DNA from: Natronohydrobacter thiooxidans
Lineage (GTDB): Bacteria > Pseudomonadota > Alphaproteobacteria > Rhodobacterales > Rhodobacteraceae
DNA length: 64,000 nt
Assembly: GCF_001884735.1 (NCBI RefSeq)
Contig: NZ_MJAP01000003.1
Span: 372,001-436,000 of the forward strand
Reading direction: 5' to 3'
Shown: in pieces, positions 27,207-39,142 of the stretch
How the letters are laid out: each line of letters starts with the position of its first letter
How positions within the stretch are numbered: position 1 is the stretch's first letter
The notes under the pieces: model-generated
What the model was told of the DNA's origin: nothing
The model's database searches: none
What the model saw: the letters and a program-made list of their open reading frames with translations, nothing else
Position numbers and translations under genes: made by a program

Positions 27207-29627
27207 TCAGCCTCGCAATGTGCCGCCGGTTGCCTTGGTCACTTTCTCGATGATCTTGCGGCTGACCGCCTCGATATCCTCGTCGGTCAGGCTGCGGGAA
27301 ACGGGTTGCAGGCGCACAGAGATCGCCAGCGATTTGCGCCCCGCGCCGAATTGCGCCTCGGCCTTGGGGCCGGTGAATTCGTCGAAGACCTGAACGCCCG
27401 CGATCAGCGACTTATCCGCGCCCGTGGCGGCATTGACCACTGTCAGCGCCTCGGTCCGGGCGTCCATGACGAAGGCGAAATCACGTTCCAGCGATTGCAG
27501 GGGACTGATCACCAGCGGCGCGCGCCCGGTCTTGCGCGCTTTCGGCAAGGGCGGGTTTTCCAGAAGCACCGTGAAGCCCATGACCGGGCCTTTCAGGTCA
27601 TAGGTTTTCAGCAGGCGCGGATGCAATTCGCCATAGATCGCCAGCGGCAGTTTCGGGCCAAGGCTGATCACGCCTGCACGCCCCGGATGGAACCAGTCCG
27701 GCAGGTTGCGGTGAATCTGCGCCTTTGCGGGCGCCCCGATGGCGGAAAGCACGGCTTCGGCATCTGCCTTCGCATCATAAAGATCGACCGTGCGGCGGCT
27801 GCCATAGGGGTCGCGCGCAGCATTTGCGCCCACCAGGATGCCCGCCGCCTGCAGGCTCTGTTCCCCCGGTTCGCCCCCGGCAAAGACCGGTCCGACCTCG
27901 AACAGCGCCAGATCAAGCGTGCCGCGCGCCTGATTGCGCGCCGCCGCCTGCAACAGGCCCGGCAGCAGATCGGGGCGCATATGGGTCATCTCGGACGAGA
28001 TCGGGTTTTCCAGCCGCAGGGCATCCGTACCGCCGCCAAAGAGCCGCGCCGCGTCGGCATCGATGAAGCTGTAGGTCACGCATTCATTATAGCCCAGACC
28101 CGCCAGCATACGCCGCGCCGCGCGGGCGCGCAGTTGCATCGGCGTCAGGATTGGACGGGCAACACCGGCCTGTGGGCGCGGAAGCGGTTTGCCTTCCAGC
28201 TTGGTCAGCGAGGCGATGCGTGCGATTTCCTCGACCAGATCGGCACTGCCCAGAATATCGGGTCGCCAGCTTGGCGGCTGCGCCTGATCGCCCGAAAGCG
28301 TGAAGCCCAGCGCTTCCAGCGTGGCGCGCTGATCCGCCTCGGGAATGTCCATGCCGACCAGCGAGCGAACGCGCAGCGGATCAAACCGGTAGCTGCGGGT
28401 CGTGTCCGGGATGGCCCCGTCCTGCACGACCTCTGATGCCTCGCCGCCGCACAGATCCAGCACCATGCGCGTGGCCAGTTCCAGCCCGTCCAGCGTGAAG
28501 GCCGGATCGACCCCGCGTTCGAACCGGTAGCGGGCATCCGAGTTGATCTTCAGCATGCGCCCCGTTGCGGCGATGGTGATCGGATCCCAATAGGCGGATT
28601 CAAGGAACACATCGACCGTATCCTCGGTGCAGCCGGATTGCGCGCCGCCCATGATGCCCGCCAGCGATTCCGGGCCATGATCATCGGAAATGACCATCTG
28701 CCCCGCCGCAAGCCGGTAGCTCTTGTCGTCCAGCGCCAGAAGCTCTTCGCCACCCTGCGCGGGGTGGATACGCAGGCCGCCCTGCACCTTCGCCGCGTCG
28801 AAAACATGCAAGGGGCGGTTCAGATCGAAAGTGAAGAAATTGGTGATATCGACCAATGCCGAGATGGGCCGCAGCCCGATGGCGCGCAGGCGTTTTTGCA
28901 GCCAGTCGGGCGACGGGCCATTCTTCACCCCGCGAATGACGCGCCCGGCAAAAAGCGGGCAGCCCTTGTCTTTCAGCGCGGGATCAATCGTCACGCTGAT
29001 CGGGCTGGGGAAGCGGCCCGCCACGGGCTCGACCACCAGCGGTTTCAGTTTGCCCAGACCCCGCGCGGCCAGATCGCGGGCAATCCCGCGCACGCCCAGC
29101 GCGTCGGGGCGGTTGGGGGTTATGGCGATGTCGATCACCGGATCGTTCAGCCCCGCGTAATCAATGTAGCGCAGGCCCAGCGGTGCATCTGCGGGCAGAT
29201 CAATGATCCCGTCATGATCCTCCGAGAGCATGAGTTCGCGCTCGGAACACAGCATGCCGTTGCTGGCCTGTCCGCGAATGACTCCGGGTTTCAGATCAAC
29301 GCCAGTGCCCGGAACATGCGTGCCGACCGGCGCGAACACACCGACCAGACCAGTGCGCGCATTCGGTGCACCGCAAACAACCTGCACTTCCTCGGAGGCG
29401 CCCTCGGGGCCATGGGGGAAGGTCTCGACCCGGCACAGGCGCAGGCGGTCGGCATCGGGGTGCTGGACCGCCTCGATCACGCGGGCGATGCGGAAGGCGC
29501 CAAGGCTGGTCGCCGGGTCGATGATCTCTTCGACCTCAAGCCCCAGATCGGTCAGCGCCTCGGCAATCTGATCGAGGCTTGCCTCGGTTTCCAGATGATC
29601 CTTCAGCCAGGACAGCGTGAACTTCAT
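27207..29627 (-). CDS. pheT: Phenylalanine-tRNA ligase beta subunit
   Basis: An 806-residue subunit of the alpha2-beta2 enzyme. It starts MKFTLSWLKDHLET. An OB-fold tRNA-binding region (about residues 40-150, VVCGAPNARTGLVGVFAPVGT) is followed by the B3/B4 editing part and the B5 domain. The FDX-ACB anticodon-binding domain is at the end (VISPLQSLERDFAFVMD...SLAISVRLQPVSRSLTDEDI). The length is normal. pheS is not in the window. trcR lies upstream on the same strand, with a stem-loop in the 77-base gap. Confidence 0.97.
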   Translation of the reverse strand: MKFTLSWLKDHLETEASLDQIAEALTDLGLEVEEIIDPATSLGAFRIARVIEAVQHPDADRLRLCRVETFPHGPEGASEEVQVVCGAPNARTGLVGVFAPVGTHVPGTGVDLKPGVIRGQASNGMLCSERELMLSEDHDGIIDLPADAPLGLRYIDYAGLNDPVIDIAITPNRPDALGVRGIARDLAARGLGKLKPLVVEPVAGRFPSPISVTIDPALKDKGCPLFAGRVIRGVKNGPSPDWLQKRLRAIGLRPISALVDITNFFTFDLNRPLHVFDAAKVQGGLRIHPAQGGEELLALDDKSYRLAAGQMVISDDHGPESLAGIMGGAQSGCTEDTVDVFLESAYWDPITIAATGRMLKINSDARYRFERGVDPAFTLDGLELATRMVLDLCGGEASEVVQDGAIPDTTRSYRFDPLRVRSLVGMDIPEADQRATLEALGFTLSGDQAQPPSWRPDILGSADLVEEIARIASLTKLEGKPLPRPQAGVARPILTPMQLRARAARRMLAGLGYNECVTYSFIDADAARLFGGGTDALRLENPISSEMTHMRPDLLPGLLQAAARNQARGTLDLALFEVGPVFAGGEPGEQSLQAAGILVGANAARDPYGSRRTVDLYDAKADAEAVLSAIGAPAKAQIHRNLPDWFHPGRAGVISLGPKLPLAIYGELHPRLLKTYDLKGPVMGFTVLLENPPLPKARKTGRAPLVISPLQSLERDFAFVMDARTEALTVVNAATGADKSLIAGVQVFDEFTGPKAEAQFGAGRKSLAISVRLQPVSRSLTDEDIEAVSRKIIEKVTKATGGTLRG

Positions 29628-29656
29628 GTCTCTTCCCCGAAATGACCGCGCATTTT

Positions 29657-29684
29657 CTGAAACTGCGCCCTAGCGCAATTTCAG
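29657..29684 (-). promoter_or_regulatory. Stem-loop between trcR and pheT
   Basis: Positions 29657-29668 and 29673-29684 pair at 11 of 12 positions around a four-base loop. The hairpin is followed by AAAATG rather than a U-tract on the transcribed strand. It may separate trcR and pheT transcripts or be part of a pheT leader; I see no Phe-rich leader peptide. Confidence 0.4.
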
Positions 29685-29704
29685 GGTCGTGAAAAGCCGG
29701 GTAC

Positions 29705-30487
29705 TTAGCGGCTGCGCGGATCGGTATCGTTCTCGTCTTCTTCTTCATCTTCCTCATCATCGGGAAGATTGAAGAAACTGTCGGCATCGCTGTAATCCGC
29801 CGCCTTGTTCTCGGTCTCGGCCTCGGGATTGAGATCGCTGAAGCTGAAATTCTCCAGCCCGGCAATCCCCGCAGGCATTTTCTGCTCGGCATCGGCTTCC
29901 AGCGATTGCTCGGTCGAGACCAGCTTGCGCCGCTCCTCGTCGCTCATGACGCCACCTTCGGCGGCGCGCTTGGCCGCAGCTTTCTGCACTTCCTTGTCCA
30001 GTTCGGACTGGCGGCACAGGCCCAGCGCCACAGGGTCGATGGGCTGCAGACTGGCGATATTCCAATGCGTGCGCTCGCGGATCGCGTCGATGGTCGAATT
30101 CGTGGTGCCCACCAGACGCCGGATCTGCGCATCGGCCAGTTCAGGATGGAACTTGACCAGCCACAGGATCGCCGCCGGGCGGTCCTGGCGTTTCGAGAGC
30201 GGCGTATAGCGCGGGCCACGGCGCTTCTCCTCGCCCTCGGAGGCGGGATTGTATTTCAGCTTGAGCGCGTGGCGCGGGTCTTTCTCGCCGCGCTCGATCT
30301 CGATCGGGTCAAGCTGATTGTTGGCCACGGGGTCGAAGCCTTTCACACCGGTCGCGACATCCCCGTCGGCGATGCCTTGCACTTCCAGCTCATGCAATCC
30401 GCAGAAATCGGCGATCTGCTTGAAACTGAGCGTGGTGTTGTCCACAAGCCAGACAGCGGTGGCCTTGGGCATCAGCGGTTTTGACAT
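29705..30487 (-). CDS. trcR: TrcR-like cell-cycle regulator (DUF1013)
   Basis: A 260-residue protein of the alphaproteobacterial DUF1013 family, named for cell cycle transcriptional regulator TrcR. It begins KPLMPKATAVWLVDNTTLSFKQIADFCGLHELEVQGIADG, a helix-turn-helix-like start. A conserved middle follows (RRGPRYTPLSKRQDRPAAILWLVKFHPEL), and the last 25 residues are very acidic. The ATG at 30487 is used because GGAG precedes it; an upstream ATG would overlap that site. It is divergent from the RNase T2 gene. Confidence 0.87.
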   Translation of the reverse strand: MSKPLMPKATAVWLVDNTTLSFKQIADFCGLHELEVQGIADGDVATGVKGFDPVANNQLDPIEIERGEKDPRHALKLKYNPASEGEEKRRGPRYTPLSKRQDRPAAILWLVKFHPELADAQIRRLVGTTNSTIDAIRERTHWNIASLQPIDPVALGLCRQSELDKEVQKAAAKRAAEGGVMSDEERRKLVSTEQSLEADAEQKMPAGIAGLENFSFSDLNPEAETENKAADYSDADSFFNLPDDEEDEEEDENDTDPRSR

Positions 30488-30630
30488 GACATGATCTCCT
30501 GTCATACGAGCGCAAGTGGGTTACGCATAGGTCATCAGGTGCCGGGACTTCGGCTGCAGGGCGGGCCTGCGTTCCTCGATTTCGGGGATTGTGGTGGTAT
30601 AGCCTGTGTGGCGGCTCAGGGAAAGTGGAA

Positions 30631-31296
30631 ATGACGAAGATTTTTTCGGGGCTGTTGATCCTGGCAGTGCTGGCCGTCCTGTTCTGGCAGCAATCGGGGG
30701 ATGCGCCGCGCACCGACCCTGCGCAGCAGGACGGCTATCTGGTGCTGGCACTGAGCTGGACCCCAAGCTGGTGCGCCGTGACCGGACGCGACCGCGGCGA
30801 TGAGCGCTGCGCGGCCGGGTCCGGGGCCGGATGGCTGGTGCACGGGCTCTGGCCGCAATTCGAGACCGGGGGCTGGCCCGAATTCTGCGACACTCCGCAG
30901 CCCGCCCCCAGCCGCGCCGAGACCGCCGCGATGATGGATATCATGGGCTCTGAGGGGCTCGCGTTGCATCAGTGGCGCAAGCATGGCACCTGCAGCGGGC
31001 TTGCCCCCGAGGGGTATTTCACCCAGACCCGCGCCGCCTTTGCCGCTGTAACCCTGCCCGAGGGGATCAGTTCCGCCGCCGGGCGCGCGCGTAGCGCGCC
31101 TGACGACCTGATGACCGCATTCCGGGCCGCCAACCCCGAGATCAGCGAGGACATGGCCATCCTGACCTGCCGCGAGGGCATGGTGCAGGAGATCCGGGTG
31201 TGTCTGAGTACCGATCTGACGCCACAGCGCTGCGACAGCGACTTGCTCTCGCGCGGATGCCGCGCGCGCAACGTGGACCTGCCCGCCCTACCCTGA
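30631..31296 (+). CDS. Ribonuclease T2 family protein
   Basis: A 221-residue exported or membrane-anchored endoribonuclease that cuts RNA through 2',3'-cyclic phosphates. One N-terminal hydrophobic segment (IFSGLLILAVLAVLFW) acts as signal or anchor. The two catalytic blocks are WLVHGLWPQ (His71) and LHQWRKHGTC (His118). Gln114 stands where many members have Glu, a change seen in some family members. Paired cysteines fit an oxidising location. Its last nine bases overlap the convergent kinase gene. Confidence 0.9.
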   Translation: MTKIFSGLLILAVLAVLFWQQSGDAPRTDPAQQDGYLVLALSWTPSWCAVTGRDRGDERCAAGSGAGWLVHGLWPQFETGGWPEFCDTPQPAPSRAETAAMMDIMGSEGLALHQWRKHGTCSGLAPEGYFTQTRAAFAAVTLPEGISSAAGRARSAPDDLMTAFRAANPEISEDMAILTCREGMVQEIRVCLSTDLTPQRCDSDLLSRGCRARNVDLPALP

Positions 31297-33441
31297 GGCC
31301 CGCCCGGCCTCTTCCAGCGCCTGCAGCGCTTCGCGCAGCTTCGCAAGCGTGAGCGGTTTGGTCAGGCAGCCGTCGAAACCTGCCGCGAGATAGGCCTCGA
31401 CCTGATGCGTCATGGCATTGGCGGTGAAGGCCAGCGCGGGAACATGCGGGCGCCCTTCGCTGCGCTCGATCTCGCGCAGCGTTCTCAGCAAGGTGACGCC
31501 ATCCAGCCGCGGCATCGAGATATCCAGCAGCAACAGGTCGAACTGATCCTGCCGATAGAGATCGAGTGCCTCCAGCCCGTCATCGGCCATCGTTACCTGT
31601 GCGCCGAGCTGACCCAGCATCATGCCGAGAATCATCTGGTTGGTGCGATTGTCATCGGCGGCGAGAACCCGCATCGTGGTCAGATCGCGCAACGGCAGAG
31701 CGGGTGGGGTCGGGCGCGCTGGTAGCGCCTCCTGTTCCGCGACCGGAAGCGGAAGGTGCAGCGCGATCCTGCAGCCTGCATCCGGCGCGCTGTGAATCTC
31801 CATCTCGCCCCCCATCATGTCGACCAGACGCTTGACGATCGACATCCCGAGCCCGGTGCCGCCGAAGCGGCGCGAAATCGAGGTATCGGCCTGCGCAAAG
31901 GGCTCGAAGATGCGCGCCTGCTGGTCCTTGGCCATGCCGATGCCGGAATCATGCACCTCAAGGACAATGCCTTCGGGATCGGTCGCCCTCAGGGTCACGC
32001 TGACAAAGCCTTGCTCGGTAAACTTGACGGCATTGCTGACCAGATTATGGATGATCTGCATCAGGCGATGCGGATCCCCCAGTCGCTCCATGCGCACCGT
32101 GTCGTGCAGATGCACCGAAAAGGACAGCTGCTTCTCGGAGGCACGGAGCGTATGGACTTCCTCGATCCGACGCGCCAGCGTCGCGAGGCAGAAGGGGATG
32201 GTCTCAAGCTCCAGCGCATCGGCTTCGATCTTGGTCATGTCGAGAAGGTCATTGATAATACTCATCAGAAGATGGCCGGAATCCTGCAGGATCGCGATCA
32301 TGCGCCGGTGTTCGGGATCGGCAACGCTGTCGGCGAGAATGCTGCTGATCCCGAGGATCCCGTTCAGCGGCGTGCGCATCTCATGGCTCATATTCGCCAG
32401 AAAATTCGATTTTGTCTCATTCGCACGGCGGGCCGAGGCCAGCGCCGCTTCACGCGCCTTGTCGGCCTCGACCAGCGCGGTCACATCGCTGACCGCATAG
32501 ACCACGCGCAGCGTCGTAGCCTCGCCACCCGGAATGGGTGCCGCATTGATCGAGGCATAGCGCAGCCCATCGGGACAATGCAGCGCGATACGATGATTCT
32601 GCACGATCCGGCCACTGCGCTGAACGATCGCGAAAGGCTCTTGCTCGCTGGTGAAGCGGTTGCCGTCCAGATCCGTGACCTGCCAGTTGGGGCTGTCAAA
32701 GGGCTGGCCGATCAGATCCTGCAGCGACACGCCAAGCACATCCTCGCAGGCATCATTGGCGTAGATGATAAGCCCGTGTTCGTCGAACACCAGAAAGCCC
32801 GAGGCATTGGTGCTGACGATACCTTGCAGAAAGGCGCGCTCGCGGGCGAGTTCCGACTGCGCCGCATGCATGTCCTGCATGGCCATGCGCCGGGTCAGAA
32901 CCGCGCGAATCACATCGGCGAAGGCGCGCAGCAGATAGACCTCGCCCGGCAGGAAATCACCCCGCCGTGCCACGCTATCGAACCCGACCATCCCGAAATA
33001 GTTGCCGCCATCAAGCATCGGCACCACCAGAAGCGAACGAATCTTCTGCGCGGACAACAGCTGATATTCGAGACTGGTCGTCGGAAGTTCGTCAATATCC
33101 GCGATCTGCATCGCTTCATTCCGGCGAAGAGGGTCCAGAAACCCCGCGAAATCCTCATCTGGCAGGTTCTGAAGATGGTCGATCATCGGCTCGACGCCGG
33201 GAGCGCACCATTCATGGGTGTTGCTGCTGAAGCCTCCGTGCGAAACGAAGACATAGGCCCGGTCGCGCATGTTGAAGCTGCCCAGCAGCGACAGGCAATC
33301 GTCAATGACCGCGTCGATATTGGCGATCTCGGTCGAGAGCAACCGGTGGATCAGATCCACGACCAGCGCCTGAACCTCGGTCAGGCGCTGGTCATTGCTG
33401 CGCGGCAGGATATCTGATTTGTCGGTCACCAGAGATTCCAA
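31288..33441 (-). CDS. Hybrid sensor histidine kinase/response regulator (GAF-PAS-HisKA-HATPase-REC)
   Basis: A 717-residue cytoplasmic hybrid kinase. In order: a GAF domain (about 30-185), a PAS domain (about 200-320, GFLVFDEHGLIIYANDACEDVLG), HisKA with FLANMSHEMRTPLNGILG (His near 355), HATPase with the N box HNLVSNAVKF, HDSGIGM and GGTGLGMSIVKRL, and a C-terminal receiver with AADDNRTNQ, phospho-acceptor Asp in LLLLDISMPRLDG, and KPLT. There are no membrane spans. The start is uncertain: TTG at 33441 or GTG at 33429. No partner regulator gene is adjacent. Confidence 0.93.
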   Translation of the reverse strand: MESLVTDKSDILPRSNDQRLTEVQALVVDLIHRLLSTEIANIDAVIDDCLSLLGSFNMRDRAYVFVSHGGFSSNTHEWCAPGVEPMIDHLQNLPDEDFAGFLDPLRRNEAMQIADIDELPTTSLEYQLLSAQKIRSLLVVPMLDGGNYFGMVGFDSVARRGDFLPGEVYLLRAFADVIRAVLTRRMAMQDMHAAQSELARERAFLQGIVSTNASGFLVFDEHGLIIYANDACEDVLGVSLQDLIGQPFDSPNWQVTDLDGNRFTSEQEPFAIVQRSGRIVQNHRIALHCPDGLRYASINAAPIPGGEATTLRVVYAVSDVTALVEADKAREAALASARRANETKSNFLANMSHEMRTPLNGILGISSILADSVADPEHRRMIAILQDSGHLLMSIINDLLDMTKIEADALELETIPFCLATLARRIEEVHTLRASEKQLSFSVHLHDTVRMERLGDPHRLMQIIHNLVSNAVKFTEQGFVSVTLRATDPEGIVLEVHDSGIGMAKDQQARIFEPFAQADTSISRRFGGTGLGMSIVKRLVDMMGGEMEIHSAPDAGCRIALHLPLPVAEQEALPARPTPPALPLRDLTTMRVLAADDNRTNQMILGMMLGQLGAQVTMADDGLEALDLYRQDQFDLLLLDISMPRLDGVTLLRTLREIERSEGRPHVPALAFTANAMTHQVEAYLAAGFDGCLTKPLTLAKLREALQALEEAGRASG

Positions 33442-33584
33442 TTATCAAGCGCATCAAAAAATAGCAGTGCCCGTCACCGGCCTTTGGCAGGGCAAGCAAA
33501 GATAACCCTCACAGGTTAGATCGCCCTGCGGGAAAAAACAATTTAAGGTTGCGCGAAGTCGCAAGATTCGGGCCGGATCGGGGC

Positions 33585-33612
33585 TTGCGCCGGGGCGGTC
33601 GTCGACTATAAC
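33585..33612 (+). promoter_or_regulatory. Sigma70-like promoter candidate of carB
   Basis: TTGCGC at 33585-33590, a 16-base spacer and TATAAC at 33607-33612. The start of transcription would be near 33619, about 60 bases before the carB ATG. No pyrimidine-responsive leader peptide is evident. Confidence 0.5.
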
Positions 33613-33680
33613 GCGCCTCAATTTGTGCAGGGCCCGCGTGGCCCTTGCAGGCGCGCGCGCAGGTCAGTCAGGGGTCCGTC

Positions 33681-37022
<3,342 letters not shown>

Positions 37023-37028
37023 GCGACA

Positions 37029-37056
37029 GGCAAGGCGGGTGGCGCCCCGCCTTGCC
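37029..37056 (+). terminator. Stem-loop after carB
   Basis: GGCAAGGCGGG (37029-37039) pairs perfectly with CCCGCCTTGCC (37046-37056) around six bases, seven bases past the carB stop. There is no strong U-tract, so termination may depend on other factors. Confidence 0.6.
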
Positions 37057-37307
37057 GCAGCGGGCCTGTCGCGCGATCTGCTGGCCGTTCCTGACTGTCA
37101 CATAGTCCTCCTCATCCGGCGCCAGCGCTGGCCGACTGGCCTGCGACGTGTAGCGTCGCTTTCCCCTGCTCCCCGCAAGATCACTCAAATAATGGTGATG
37201 ACACCGGAATGCCCGATTGGTGCAAAAGAATTGTGGTCCGGTCGGGTTAGCCTCATTCTTGCCTTTCTGCTGCGCTATAGACTGTCCGGATCAAGGTGAG
37301 ATGTGGA

Positions 37308-38120
37308 ATGATGCAGTTGAGTGTTGAGGAAGTACCCATGCCTTCGGGCGCGCCGGAAAAGATGCAGTTCGCTTTCGGGACCACACGGATCGAGGTGACG
37401 ACGCCAAGCTGGGAAGAGACGCTCGCATCGGTTGGCGCCCATCTCAAGGCGCGCCGTGGCTTCGCACTGGCGACGATCAATCTGGATCATCTGGTCAAGC
37501 TGCGCGCCGATACCGGTTTTCGCATGGCCTATGCGCGCCATGACATCATCGTCGCGGATGGAAACCCGATTGTCTGGCTGTCGCGCCTTGCCAGACGCCC
37601 GGTGGAGCTGATCCCCGGATCCGAGTTGATCGACCCGCTCGCAGAACTTGCCGCCACGCTTGGCGTATCAGTGGCGTTTTTCGGCAGCAGCCCCGAGGTG
37701 CTGGAAAAGGCCGCCGAAACCCTGCAACGTCGGCATCCTGGCCTCAAGCTCGCCATACGGATCGCGCCGCCCATGGGGTTTGACCCCAAAGGGCCGGTCG
37801 CGGAACGTCTGCTCAGAGATATCGCCGATTCGGGGGCGGGGCTGTGTTTCGTGGCGCTTGGCGCTCCCAAGCAGGAAGAATTCGCGGCTTTCGGGCGCAG
37901 CATCGCCCCGCAGCTCGGCTTCGTCTCGATCGGGGCGGGGCTGGATTTCATCGCGGGAACCCAGACCCGCGCGCCGCGGCTGGTGCGGAGGCTCGCGCTC
38001 GAATGGTTCTGGCGGATGATGCTTGCGCCCGGACGTCTGGGGATGCGCTATCTGCGCTGCATCCTGATCCTGCCAGGGCAGGCATTGGCGGCGTTGCGCC
38101 TGCGCCAGCGGACAGGGTAG
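37308..38120 (+). CDS. WecG/TagA/CpsF family glycosyltransferase
   Basis: A 270-residue glycosyltransferase of the GT26 (WecG/TagA/CpsF) family, which adds a sugar to a lipid-linked intermediate during surface-polysaccharide synthesis. Visible motifs are ATINLDHLVKLRAD, DIIVADGNPIVWLSRL, VAFFGSSPEVLEKA and the signature FVALGAPKQEEF. A basic, hydrophobic C-terminus probably touches the membrane. The ATG at 37308 follows AAGGTGAG at 7 bases; a GTG at 37296 and later ATGs are alternatives. It heads a four-gene cluster. Confidence 0.88.
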   Translation: MMQLSVEEVPMPSGAPEKMQFAFGTTRIEVTTPSWEETLASVGAHLKARRGFALATINLDHLVKLRADTGFRMAYARHDIIVADGNPIVWLSRLARRPVELIPGSELIDPLAELAATLGVSVAFFGSSPEVLEKAAETLQRRHPGLKLAIRIAPPMGFDPKGPVAERLLRDIADSGAGLCFVALGAPKQEEFAAFGRSIAPQLGFVSIGAGLDFIAGTQTRAPRLVRRLALEWFWRMMLAPGRLGMRYLRCILILPGQALAALRLRQRTG

Positions 38121-38140
38121 GGCCGGGCCGCGCGGGGACC

Positions 38141-39142
38141 ATGGCAATACGGAATACGGACGGAACCAGACAGATGACAGGTCGCAGGACAGGATTGACC
38201 CTTGCAGGTATTGCCGTGGTTATGGCCGCAGCCGCCGCATGGTGGCAGTTGAAAGCGCCTGCGGCACTTTCGACCGAAGAGCGCGCCGCGCTTTTCGCAG
38301 TACCGCTGGACGCGCCCGAGGCCGGTGCCGGAAAGTTCTATCTGGGCCATAGCCTGATCGGCCCCAATATCCCTGCCTTCGTGCAGCAACTGGCCGAAGC
38401 TGCCGGGTTTCACGACCCGTCCTATCACAGCCAGTTGGGCTGGGGCACCAGCCTGCGCGAACACTGGTATCCGACACTCACCATCAACGGCTATGCCGAG
38501 ATGAATGCCAGCCCCGCCCATGCCCCCGCGAAACCTGCGCTGGAAAGCGGCAGCTATGATGTGCTCGTGCTCACCGAAATGGTGGATCTGCAGGATGCAA
38601 TCCGCTGGCACGATTCGGGCCGCTATGCCGGGCTCTGGGCCAGTTTCGCGCGCCAGAGCCGCGCCGATATGCGGATCTATCTTTACGAGACATGGCATCG
38701 CACCGACATTCCAGAGGGCTGGCTGGACCGGATCGACGCCGATCTGCCGAATCTTTGGGAAGGCACGATTCTGGCGCAGGCCAAGGCCATGGCCGATGTG
38801 GGCGTGATCCATCTGATCCCGGCAGGTCAGGCCATGGCCGCCTTTACGCGCGCGCTGGAAGCGCAGGGCGGTCTGCCCGGCCTTGAAGACCGACACGGGC
38901 TGTTCGCGCTGAACGAGGACGGCATGCGCGACACGATCCACCCCAATGATCTGGGCAGCTATCTGGTGGCGCTGGTGCATTTCGCGACGCTCTATCACAT
39001 GGACCCTGCGGGTCTGCCGCATGAACTGACACGCGCCGATGGCACAGCGGCAGAGGCGCCCTCGCCCGAAGTGGCAGCACTGATGCAGCAGATCGCCTGG
39101 GATGTCGTGCGCCGCCTGCCACAGACCGGGGTTGCGCCATGA
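38141..39142 (+). CDS. SGNH/GDSL hydrolase-like exported protein
   Basis: A 333-residue protein with an N-terminal hydrophobic segment (LTLAGIAVVMAAAAAWW) that exports or anchors it. FYLGHSLIGPN resembles block I of SGNH esterases with GHSL in place of GDSL. DTIHPNDLGSYLVALVHF gives the DxxH of block V. It may act on acyl groups of a polysaccharide, an idea that rests on its neighbours. ATG 38141 (GGGG upstream) is chosen; ATG 38174 is an alternative. It overlaps the next gene by four bases. Confidence 0.7.
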   Translation: MAIRNTDGTRQMTGRRTGLTLAGIAVVMAAAAAWWQLKAPAALSTEERAALFAVPLDAPEAGAGKFYLGHSLIGPNIPAFVQQLAEAAGFHDPSYHSQLGWGTSLREHWYPTLTINGYAEMNASPAHAPAKPALESGSYDVLVLTEMVDLQDAIRWHDSGRYAGLWASFARQSRADMRIYLYETWHRTDIPEGWLDRIDADLPNLWEGTILAQAKAMADVGVIHLIPAGQAMAAFTRALEAQGGLPGLEDRHGLFALNEDGMRDTIHPNDLGSYLVALVHFATLYHMDPAGLPHELTRADGTAAEAPSPEVAALMQQIAWDVVRRLPQTGVAP